DNA of 12,894 nucleotides, from contig DUOU01000225.1 in assembly GCA_012838685.1 (NCBI GenBank), positions 1-12,894 of the forward strand, in the 5' to 3' direction. Source of the DNA: Bacteroidota bacterium. GTDB lineage: Bacteria > Bacteroidota > Bacteroidia > Bacteroidales > VadinHA17. The notes beneath the pieces were generated by a model. The model saw nothing but the letters and a program-made list of their open reading frames with translations, made no database searches and had not been told where the DNA came from. The translations under genes were made by a program, and so were the position numbers. This document shows, piece by piece, positions 6,665 to 12,894 of the stretch; the stretch's first letter is position 1; each line of letters opens with the position of its first letter.

Positions 6665-6834
6665 GACTACCTGGGTATTTATCGGTTATTTCAATTAAAT
6701 CTTCAATAGTAGATTGATTTAATATATGGATACGCATGACATTACACTCTTACCGGGAACCAACGACAATAATAATAATGCAATTTACAAAAATTTTTTC
6801 AATTAAAAATTAAAAATATTTAAGGGAGCGCTAT
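6665..6834. promoter_or_regulatory. Divergent intergenic region with an AT-rich inverted repeat
   Basis: These 170 bases separate two divergently transcribed genes and should hold both promoters. A perfect 8-base inverted repeat, ATTAAATC at 6694-6701 and GATTTAAT at 6716-6723, has a further CAAT/ATTG pair inside it; this could be an operator. Inside the repeat, 6704-6711 reads TACTATTG on the minus strand, one mismatch from the -7 box TAnnTTTG, and would give a 5' leader of about 30 bases for the lipoprotein. I see no TAnnTTTG match for the plus-strand gene. The right end (about 6780-6825) is almost pure A+T. Confidence 0.35.
6823..6828 (+). promoter_or_regulatory. Ribosome-binding site deciding a TTG start
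   Basis: AGGGAG lies six bases before the TTG at 6835. No ATG or GTG in the same frame occurs close by (the first in-frame ATG is codon 43), so this site is the main reason for choosing TTG as the start of the toroid protein. Confidence 0.6.
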
Positions 6835-7845
6835 TTGATCTTATTGTCGGTTAAACAACTATTTTTACGGAACAATAGATTCAAAGAGCGGTTTTGGGCG
6901 AAACGCTGTTATCTCCGGTCAGGGATATTGCCCGGAATATACCGGTATAAAAACGACGATATGGGATCACTAAACGCGATGCTGATGGGTGAGTTGATAA
7001 GGGGATGCGATAGGTTGTCGGCCTCCTCGAGAAACTCCGTTTCAGATTTCGTTTTGAGCCGGGAATCCCCTTCGGGCGGCTTTATGGACAGGGTCGGCCG
7101 GCCCGACGTCTATTATACCTTTTTCGGGTTGGCATCGGCTTTCGCTTTGGGGTTGCGTCTGAATGACAGCCATAAACGGTTTCTGGAGGCTATTGACCCC
7201 TCAACGCTGGATCTTCCCAACTATGCGGCTTACATGGGTTCCCTCGGACTCTCAAGATATTTTTCCCTGCTAAAAAAAATGCGTTCCGTGTTGGTACGAT
7301 CGGCCGCACGGCTCCCCCTGAGGGCTAAAAAGAACCCGTTGACACAAAAATTTCCGCTGACGCCCGAAAGTTCGCCATACACAATTTTTCTGTCGCTTAT
7401 GGGTTCGGCCATATCGGCTGATGACCGGGGACCGATCTTGGATGCCCGTGAACGGATTGACGCTTTTCATGTCGATTCTGGTGGATGGAGCAACATAAAA
7501 GGGAACAGTGAGGCCTCACTTAACGCGACGGCGGCGGTGTTGGCTATGTTCGGCCATGCCCGCGTAAAAGTCGATGAAAACGACATAAAATGGCTTAAAG
7601 CCCAACAACTGCCGTTGGGCGGCTTCCTTTCGTCATCAAAAGCGCCGTTACCTGACCTGCTGTCCACGGCCACGGCGTTGGCGGCCCTGAAGATGACGGG
7701 CGAAAAACCCGATTATCCGGTTGTGGATTTTATCCAGTTTCACTGGCGCTCCGACGGAGGGTTCGCATCGACATTTATGGACGAAAAGACCGATTGTGAA
7801 TACACTTTTTATGGCCTCCTCGCTTTGGGCGCATCGCATCGATAG
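6835..7845 (+). CDS. Prenyltransferase/terpene-cyclase-like alpha/alpha toroid protein
   Basis: The protein carries at least four copies of the repeat that defines the protein-prenyltransferase beta subunit and squalene-cyclase superfamily, a GGF/GGW turn followed by a helix pair: SGGFMDRVGRPDVYYTFFG (80-98), SGGWSNIKGNSEASLNATAA (215-234), PLGGFLSSSKAPLPDLLSTA (260-279) and DGGFASTFMDEKTDCEYTFY (307-326). At 336 residues it matches a single alpha/alpha toroid. The D-x-C plus histidine zinc triad of protein prenyltransferases is not evident: 91-94 reads DVYY, and D320-C321 is followed by EYTF where an HT would be expected. No DxDD cyclase motif is seen. It may therefore bind or modify an isoprenoid by another mechanism, or bind only. 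The start is TTG at 6835, supported by AGGGAG at 6823-6828, six bases upstream. The FprA start lies 99 bases downstream, with its own promoter-like box. Residues 10-50 are basic, with no signal peptide. Confidence 0.72.
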   Translation: MILLSVKQLFLRNNRFKERFWAKRCYLRSGILPGIYRYKNDDMGSLNAMLMGELIRGCDRLSASSRNSVSDFVLSRESPSGGFMDRVGRPDVYYTFFGLASAFALGLRLNDSHKRFLEAIDPSTLDLPNYAAYMGSLGLSRYFSLLKKMRSVLVRSAARLPLRAKKNPLTQKFPLTPESSPYTIFLSLMGSAISADDRGPILDARERIDAFHVDSGGWSNIKGNSEASLNATAAVLAMFGHARVKVDENDIKWLKAQQLPLGGFLSSSKAPLPDLLSTATALAALKMTGEKPDYPVVDFIQFHWRSDGGFASTFMDEKTDCEYTFYGLLALGASHR

Positions 7846-7900
7846 AGTCGATTAATACTTCTATTGTCCGCTATAACCGGTTTTTATCCCTTCTTTTTCT

Positions 7901-7908
7901 TACTTTTG
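7901..7908 (+). promoter_or_regulatory. Bacteroidota -7 promoter box upstream of fprA
   Basis: TACTTTTG matches the Bacteroidota primary-sigma -7 consensus TAnnTTTG exactly. Transcription would start near 7913-7916, leaving a leader of about 30 bases before the ATG at 7945. This rules out the upstream TTG at 7864 for this transcript. The -33 region near 7877-7884 is only T-rich, without a clear TTTG, so the promoter is plausible but unproven. It suggests FprA can be expressed independently of the toroid gene. Confidence 0.45.
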
Positions 7909-7944
7909 TGGCTGAAAAATTTTAAGGACAATAATTTCACCACA

Positions 7945-9159
7945 ATGCATTGCACGAAAAGGATAACCGAAGATATGAGCTGGGTTGGGGGAAGCGACCG
8001 CCGACTGGCTCTTTTTGAGAACGTATTTCCCATCCCCAGGGGTGTCTCTTACAACTCCTACTTGATCGAGGACGAGAAGACCGTTCTATTGGACACTGTC
8101 GATAGGGCCATAAGTACCCTCTTCTTTGAGAATATAGAGCATATCCTGGGCAACAGGAGGCTCGATTATCTTGTGGTTAACCACATGGAGCCGGACCATG
8201 CGGCCACAATGGCGGAGTTGGTCATGAGGTATCCCGAAATAAAGATTGTTGGCAACACGAAGACCCTGGCCATGATAAAACAGTTTTTCAATTTCGATGT
8301 CGACAGCCGTTTTGTAACTGTCAAGGAGGGGGATACCCTATCAACAGGCAGGCACCTCTTTACCTTTTATATGGCGCCCATGGTTCACTGGCCGGAGGCG
8401 ATGGTAACGTACGACAACAGCGATAAGATTCTCTATTCGGCCGATGCTTTCGGCACTTTCGGGGCTATCAACGGCAATCTGTACGCCGATGAGGTCAACT
8501 TTGAATCGGAGTGGCTCCCCGATGCCAGAAGATATTACACCAACATTGTGGGCAAGTACGGAAACCAGGTACAGGCGCTTCTCAAGAAATTTGGATCGGT
8601 GGATATCAAAATGATCTGCCCGCTGCACGGTCCGGTATGGAGGGAAAATCTCGGCTGGTTTATCGACAAATACATTAAATGGAGCACCTATGAACCGGAA
8701 GAGACTGCCGTGATGATAGCCTACGGGACCATTTACGGGGGCACCGAGAATGTGGCCAATATCATAGCTTCAAAGTTGGCCGATGCGGGTGTCAGGAACG
8801 TGGCTATGTACGATGTGGCGGGAACACACCCGTCGGTTATCGTTTCCGAAAGCTTCAGGTGCAGCCATCTGGTCTTCGCTTCGGCATCGTATAACGCCGG
8901 AATCTTCGGGAGCATGGAGACCGCTCTGTTGGATCTCAAGGCCCACAACCTACAGAACAGGAAGGTGGCTTTGATAGAAAACGGAACATGGGCGCCAACC
9001 GCGGGAAAATATATGGTCAACCTTTTCGGGTCGATGAAAAATATCGAGATTATCGGCGATATGGTTACAATAAAATCGACCATCAAGGAGGATCAGCTCG
9101 CGGATATAGAGGCTCTTGCGTGTAAAATCGCCGAATCGATGGGGATATCGGTTCAATAG
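7945..9159 (+). CDS. fprA: A-type flavoprotein, flavo-diiron O2/NO reductase
   Basis: This cytoplasmic enzyme reduces O2 to water, or NO to N2O, without releasing reactive oxygen, and protects anaerobes during air exposure. Residues 1-250 form the metallo-beta-lactamase-like diiron domain with ligands H80-x-E82-x-D84-H85 in NHMEPDHAAT, H148 in MVHWPE, D167 in YSADAFG and H228 in PLHGP. Residues 254-400 form the flavodoxin domain with the FMN loop YGTIYGGTENVA (260-271). At 404 residues it is a complete two-domain FprA; no rubredoxin or reductase domain is fused, so an external donor such as rubredoxin is needed. The reading frame stays open back to a TTG at 7864, but ATG 7945 gives the family-typical beginning MHCTKRITEDMSWVGGSDRR and lies downstream of the promoter box. 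The stop overlaps by seven bases the end of the convergent EFR1 gene. All metal ligands are present; choice of O2 or NO as substrate is open. Confidence 0.95.
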   Translation: MHCTKRITEDMSWVGGSDRRLALFENVFPIPRGVSYNSYLIEDEKTVLLDTVDRAISTLFFENIEHILGNRRLDYLVVNHMEPDHAATMAELVMRYPEIKIVGNTKTLAMIKQFFNFDVDSRFVTVKEGDTLSTGRHLFTFYMAPMVHWPEAMVTYDNSDKILYSADAFGTFGAINGNLYADEVNFESEWLPDARRYYTNIVGKYGNQVQALLKKFGSVDIKMICPLHGPVWRENLGWFIDKYIKWSTYEPEETAVMIAYGTIYGGTENVANIIASKLADAGVRNVAMYDVAGTHPSVIVSESFRCSHLVFASASYNAGIFGSMETALLDLKAHNLQNRKVALIENGTWAPTAGKYMVNLFGSMKNIEIIGDMVTIKSTIKEDQLADIEALACKIAESMGISVQ

Positions 9160-9914
9160 GTGTACCTGCCTTTGTTAACGGTGGCTTTTCCGTATTCTAT
9201 GGCCCGGGAGGGACAGTAATGTATGCAAGCCAAACATTGGGTGCAGTTGTCGCCCCAAACCGGCTTGCCATCGACAAGGGCAATGTTCCCGGTAGGACAT
9301 CTCTTCGCGCATACTCCGCAGGAGTCGCAGTTGTCGGTTACCCTGTAAGGCCTGGCATCTATGGCGTATTTACAGAACATTTTGTATATAAGGCCCGATT
9401 TGAGGAATGTAAACGATCCCTTGGTGTAACTCTCCATGGGGCTGTCTTCCGCTATCGCCCTGATGGGCCGCGGCAGAAACTCCTTGGCGCTTTCCCTCTT
9501 CGATAGTTCCACCTCTTTTGGATCCACGTCGAACCCCGGCAGACAGATGTAGCTGTTGGGCATGGTAATTGAATAGGCGTGATGGCATCTCCACTCTTTG
9601 CCCGCCAACAGATCCAGAAACATTTTCCGGGTATTCCCGCACTCGTCGCCGCACGTGAATATCCCGTATATAAGCTGTCCGTTATAACCGTTCAGCAGCA
9701 GTTTTCCGATGAAATTCCTTACCAATGGGGGTATGCCCCAGGAGTGCACGGGAAAGACAAATCCTATCTTCTCATCCGGCTTCGCGGAGAAAGAGGGCTC
9801 ACCGGCTCCGGCCCTGAAATAGTCGCCCATGGCTACAAGCTTGTTGTTGAAGCTGTCCGCGACCGTCCTAGCTACCCACCTGGAGTTGCCAGTACCCGAA
9901 AAATAAAATACCAT
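9153..9914 (-). CDS. EFR1-type flavodoxin/ferredoxin fusion (second copy)
   Basis: A 253-residue fusion of a flavodoxin-like domain and a two-[4Fe-4S] ferredoxin domain. The FMN loop is SGTGNS at 6-11, followed by FVFPVHSWGIPP (52-63) and a cysteine pair in FTCGDECGNT (86-95; C88 and C92), a pattern I recall from EFR1 proteins. The ferredoxin cysteines are C196-x2-C199-x2-C202-x3-C206-P and C224-x2-C227-x2-C230-x3-C234-P. It should shuttle electrons in the cytoplasm. The ATG at 9914 gives the usual MVFYFSGTGNS start; no clear Shine-Dalgarno sequence is seen. It lies 182 bases downstream of the FtsX-like permease on the same strand, and its 3' end overlaps fprA by seven bases tail to tail. It could feed electrons to an oxygen-defence system such as FprA, but the opposite orientation argues against simple co-transcription. 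It is only distantly similar to the copy at 1692-2444. Confidence 0.91.
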   Translation of the reverse strand: MVFYFSGTGNSRWVARTVADSFNNKLVAMGDYFRAGAGEPSFSAKPDEKIGFVFPVHSWGIPPLVRNFIGKLLLNGYNGQLIYGIFTCGDECGNTRKMFLDLLAGKEWRCHHAYSITMPNSYICLPGFDVDPKEVELSKRESAKEFLPRPIRAIAEDSPMESYTKGSFTFLKSGLIYKMFCKYAIDARPYRVTDNCDSCGVCAKRCPTGNIALVDGKPVWGDNCTQCLACIHYCPSRAIEYGKATVNKGRYTY

Positions 9915-10096
9915 ATAAAAATCAAATTATTAATCGCGCTAAATTATTGTTTTTTCTCCTGTTTGCCAATCGCCTTCCAATATGAAATCTTTCCGCTTTT
10001 TATTGTTCCCTTTTGGATCAGGCAGGGCCCGGTAACTAATACGGCCTCAACAGGGCAATTGACACTTTTTATGCTTCCCCCTTGGATCAAGGCCCG
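9915..10096 (-). other. Spacer with an imperfect 28-base direct repeat
   Basis: No gene with a convincing start is seen here. On the minus strand the sequence stays open for 50 codons directly after the permease stop codon, until a TAA at 9946-9944, but without an ATG. It contains two copies of a 28-base element, at 10063-10090 and 9994-10021, identical at 22 of 28 positions and offset by exactly 69 bases (23 codons). The copies translate as LIQGGSIKS and LIQKGTIKS. Just after the permease stop, CCTTG-ATC-CAAGG (10080-10092) could form a 5-base-pair hairpin without a T-run. It may be a lost C-terminal extension of the permease or a non-coding repeat. Confidence 0.4.
9994..10090 (-). repeat. 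Imperfect direct repeat, two 28-base copies 69 bases apart
   Basis: Copy one (10063-10090) and copy two (9994-10021) share the cores TGATCCAA and ATAAAAAG on the minus strand and differ at 6 of 28 positions. The sequence between the copies is not visibly repeated. No third copy was found in the window by eye. Confidence 0.6.
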
Positions 10097-12894
10097 TTAT
10101 TCCCCTCTCAGCTCCTCTATCAACCGTCTGTTTTGCAGGTTCCTTACCGAGATAAGCAGGGTAACCAAACCGATGGCGAACATCGACAAGGCCAACACAA
10201 GAAGAACGGTGAACGGAGAGCCGCCGGAACTCCTCAGGGATGGCATGGTGGCCGTGATCCCCGACACTATGCCCGTAACTATTCCCCATATCAGCATCAT
10301 TACCTGGTCTCTCAACAGGAGCCCCCGGATCCGCGCTTTTTTGTATCCAAAGGCGTTCATCAGGGCGAACTCCTTCCTCCGTCTGTTGAAGTTGCTCGCG
10401 AGGATAAAGCCCAAACCTGCCGTTCCCAGTACTATTCCAAAAACTCCCAGTATCATGAAGACGTCGAGGTAGGTGTTGTTGACGGTAAAGAACGACGCCA
10501 GCTTCTCTATTGATGGCTCCACGGAGGGTCCGTACATGTAAAGCGCATCTATAAATCCCTGGCGGTAGGTGTCCGGTTTCCCCTTGTCGCCGTCGATCAG
10601 GAAGACCGAAGAGCCGTCAACCGACGGAAACCATTTCTCGAAATTATCTTTTCCAATAAGCAGATACCCCTGGAATACCGATGAGTTGAGCCCGGCTCCG
10701 ATAACAATGTTCAGAATCTGCCCGTTTTCCGCGGCATATTTGATGGTGTCGCCCGCCTTCATCCTGAAGCTCCACTCCAGTACGGTTTGGTCGGCTATCC
10801 CGTAAATCGTGTTTTCCCCGGGCTTCTCTTCAAGGATTGTCCACGGATTTTCCCCCTGCCATCCCTTTATTTTCGACGCGAAGGAGAACGAACCCCTGTC
10901 TGTGAATTCGCTTACCGGTATTCCCAGGATTGCCGGAGAGGTTACCTGGTTGATGTTCAGGCAACTGGCGTTGTCGCCCGACATTTTTTTCATCTGCGCG
11001 AAATGGATATCCTCCATTTCGCCGTAGTCGAACCCCATCTCGAAACGACCCCGATCGCTGTTCAGATCCTCCGTTACCGGAACGGCGGTTTCGGCCCACA
11101 GCAGGTATCCGCCGGTGCCGCCCGAGGGGAGAAGCATCGACTCGGTGGTCGTCTTTTTGTTCGCTCCGGTAATGGCCACGGCGAAAATTCCCGCCGCCAG
11201 GAATATCGCGGGAGTTATGATTTGCGCGATATGGCGGGAGTAGAAGAGACCCGAATAGTTGGAGCGCAACTCCTTGGCGCCAAGATAATATTGGCGCATC
11301 GACAGGATAAAAACGATGAACACCAGGATGCCGGCGACAAACGATAGTGAAGTCGCGTTCCGGGGGAAAAGCAGGGAGGCGATTATCGCCGCTACCGCCG
11401 CTATCAGGGCAAGGATCAGATATACGCGGTTGCCTGACGATGACCGGGGCGACATGCTCTGTTTGATCCCCTTTTCGGAGGCCGCGAGAAACTTTTTCAA
11501 CCTGAAGAGTACCACCGCGACAGTTACCGCCAACGTGGAGATAAAGCCCGTGAAAAGCGGCCAAAAGCCGAACCCGGGGGTTATGGTGTCGGTTTGGACC
11601 GTGCCGATCCAGACCGAGTTGAGGGCCTTCACAATGACAATGTTGAAGAGATATCCCGCGAATGAACCTGCCAGGGATGCCGCCAGGGCTATCATGGCGG
11701 TCTCGCCGATAAGCAACATCCTTATATTTTTTCTGTTGTATCCAATGGCATGGTAGGTTATAAGCTGGCCTCTCTTGGAGTCGAACCACAAAGCCAGCGC
11801 CATGGAGAGCAGTATCACGCAGGAGAATATGATAAACATGCTCAGACCGAGAAAAAGGGAGCTGAAATCGACCCCATTACTGGCCGCTTTTATGTTGGCG
11901 TTTTTGGTGTCGGTTACGGTGAACCCGGCTACATCCGGTCGGATTGCCCCCTTAAGCGTTGAGGCGATAATTTCGGGGTCGCTTCCCGCCGGGAACCTCA
12001 CCGCCGTGGCGCTGCCAAAATTGTTTCCCCACAACTTTTCGCCCTCGGGAAAAGTTAGGAATGCCTTTGGAGTTCCCTGGTATTTATCCCAGTAATCCTC
12101 GTCCTTGCTCCTTATCCTCTCCAGAAGTATCGGAACTCCGGCGTCCCAGTTGGAACATGACACGCTACCGCTGATACCGGGAAACTCCGGCATCAACGAC
12201 GGATCCAAAAGGTCGCTGTCCCACTCCAGGATACCCGCAACGGTAAAGAGTCCGGACCTCTCTTCCATATCCCTGCCGGAGTCGGTAGCGAACCAGGTAA
12301 GGTCCAGGGTATCGCCTGTGCCCAATCCCAGGTCTTCCGCCAACCATGGGTTGACAATCACCTCGTTGCCCCGCAACTCTCTTCCCAATATTTCGGGTGG
12401 CAGCGCCGCCGCGAAAGAGTAGGGGGTGGAGTCGGTGCCGGTGTTGAACGAGTTGACCATATAGGTGATTATCGGCATGGCCGACGGTACGGCCTTGACA
12501 ATATCATCAACAATCCCCTTGTCTATAAATATCCTGTCACTGATTATCTCCGGTTCGCCCCTTTTTTCGGAGACCCTTACGGAGAGCCCGATATCGGTTA
12601 TCCCCATGTTCTCCGCCAAGATCCCCGAAAAATATTGGGTGCCCCGTTTCAGGTCGTCAGTCAACAACATCCTGTTGGCGCTCTCCCCCATATCGCTTAT
12701 GTTCATGAATATATTGGCCTGCTCCATCTGGCTGACTCCCAGGTAGAAATCCCCCATCTCCCCATCGTCCAGTATTTTGGCCACTCTCATTATCTTCCTT
12801 ATTGTTGTCTCCTCTTCCGATGGCGCGAACGGGGCATTGTCCGGGAGCGGGTCGGTATCCTTGAACCGTATCATTATCTCTTCTCCCTCATTGA
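10097..12894 (-). CDS. FtsX/MacB-like ABC transporter permease, 5' end outside window
   Basis: This is a large ABC permease of the FtsX/MacB (type VII) kind, which couples cytoplasmic ATP hydrolysis to periplasmic events such as lipoprotein or peptide movement and does not itself form a transport channel. The reading frame has no stop up to the right edge, and the visible part starts inside a periplasmic domain, so the usual first membrane helix lies beyond the window; 931 codons are seen. Counting from the first visible methionine (12874), there is a periplasmic domain to about 335, a first FtsX domain with helices near 338-363, 386-416 and 436-458, two middle helices (484-503, 511-527), a helix at 553-570, a second periplasmic domain (about 580-795), and a second FtsX domain with helices near 801-828, 855-877 and 887-910. 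The coupling-loop motifs KRGQLITYHAIGYNRKNIR and RKEFALMNAFGYKKARIR are clear. No ATPase gene is in view; it may lie upstream. Substrate unknown. Confidence 0.9.
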   Translation of the reverse strand, partial: NEGEEIMIRFKDTDPLPDNAPFAPSEEETTIRKIMRVAKILDDGEMGDFYLGVSQMEQANIFMNISDMGESANRMLLTDDLKRGTQYFSGILAENMGITDIGLSVRVSEKRGEPEIISDRIFIDKGIVDDIVKAVPSAMPIITYMVNSFNTGTDSTPYSFAAALPPEILGRELRGNEVIVNPWLAEDLGLGTGDTLDLTWFATDSGRDMEERSGLFTVAGILEWDSDLLDPSLMPEFPGISGSVSCSNWDAGVPILLERIRSKDEDYWDKYQGTPKAFLTFPEGEKLWGNNFGSATAVRFPAGSDPEIIASTLKGAIRPDVAGFTVTDTKNANIKAASNGVDFSSLFLGLSMFIIFSCVILLSMALALWFDSKRGQLITYHAIGYNRKNIRMLLIGETAMIALAASLAGSFAGYLFNIVIVKALNSVWIGTVQTDTITPGFGFWPLFTGFISTLAVTVAVVLFRLKKFLAASEKGIKQSMSPRSSSGNRVYLILALIAAVAAIIASLLFPRNATSLSFVAGILVFIVFILSMRQYYLGAKELRSNYSGLFYSRHIAQIITPAIFLAAGIFAVAITGANKKTTTESMLLPSGGTGGYLLWAETAVPVTEDLNSDRGRFEMGFDYGEMEDIHFAQMKKMSGDNASCLNINQVTSPAILGIPVSEFTDRGSFSFASKIKGWQGENPWTILEEKPGENTIYGIADQTVLEWSFRMKAGDTIKYAAENGQILNIVIGAGLNSSVFQGYLLIGKDNFEKWFPSVDGSSVFLIDGDKGKPDTYRQGFIDALYMYGPSVEPSIEKLASFFTVNNTYLDVFMILGVFGIVLGTAGLGFILASNFNRRRKEFALMNAFGYKKARIRGLLLRDQVMMLIWGIVTGIVSGITATMPSLRSSGGSPFTVLLVLALSMFAIGLVTLLISVRNLQNRRLIEELRGE

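Noticed and set aside
7864..7944. N-terminal hydrophobic extension of FprA from TTG 7864
   Set aside because: FprA is cytoplasmic and its family begins near MHCTKRIT; a promoter box lies within the extension and no ribosome-binding site supports the TTG.
9944..10093. Small cysteine-containing gene (CPVEAV) after the permease
   Set aside because: There is no ATG and no ribosome-binding site, and a 50-codon open stretch is not rare by chance; kept only as a repeat-bearing spacer.
9579..10472. 297-codon plus-strand frame spanning the EFR1 start, the spacer and the permease end
   Set aside because: It crosses two convincing minus-strand genes, shows no recognisable motif and has the composition of an antisense frame.
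10830..11789. 319-codon open frame on the minus strand inside the permease gene
   Set aside because: It is rich in Arg, Pro, Gly and His without domain features and lies wholly within the well-supported FtsX-like frame; it is a shadow of the G+C-rich gene.
1..12894. CRISPR array, tRNA, rRNA or insertion sequence
   Set aside because: No regularly spaced repeats, no tRNA-like cloverleaf, no rRNA-like stretch and no transposase or terminal inverted repeats were seen on either strand.

Overview
The window looks like a chromosomal stretch from a Bacteroidota bacterium, probably of the order Bacteroidales. The reasons are: an A-type flavoprotein of the kind common in anaerobic Bacteroidales, two EFR1-type flavodoxin/ferredoxin fusions, two LTNC-type lipoproteins (one resembling a Bacteroidales-specific hypothetical family), a HicB with a C-terminal helix-turn-helix, and one good match to the Bacteroidota -7 promoter box (TAnnTTTG). 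The genus cannot be fixed from the sequence alone. No rRNA, tRNA, CRISPR array, transposase or integrase is visible.

Layout. (1) 14-643, plus strand: a HicA/HicB toxin-antitoxin pair. (2) 656-841: a decayed fragment of a DUF6544-type lipoprotein gene, related without gaps to the intact gene at 2686-3501 and starting 12 bases after the hicB stop. (3) 925-5696, minus strand: a compact seven-gene operon. In transcription order it encodes a small polytopic membrane protein, a DUF4386 membrane protein, a membrane-anchored alpha/beta hydrolase, the DUF6544 lipoprotein, a 66-residue two-helix membrane protein, an EFR1 flavodoxin/ferredoxin, and a CPBP intramembrane protease. Several genes overlap by 4 or 28 bases. 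(4) 5849-6664, minus: a lone hypothetical lipoprotein. (5) 6835-9159, plus: a prenyltransferase/terpene-cyclase-like alpha/alpha toroid protein, then a flavo-diiron A-type flavoprotein (FprA). (6) 9153-12894, minus, convergent with FprA: a large FtsX/MacB-like permease that runs off the right edge of the window, and downstream of it a second EFR1 protein.

How the genes may work together. The left operon puts a hydrolase, an exported or lipid-anchored DUF6544 protein, several membrane proteins and one soluble iron-sulfur/flavin protein in one transcription unit, which suggests a membrane-associated function; its substrate cannot be read from sequence. In the right half, FprA (O2 or NO reduction) and an EFR1 electron carrier meet tail to tail, and the permease is probably half of an ABC exporter whose ATPase lies outside the window. 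Base composition is clearly lower in G+C to the left of about 6.8 kb than over most of the right half. Together with the toxin-antitoxin pair and the gene remnant, this suggests the left part is accessory DNA next to older chromosomal DNA.
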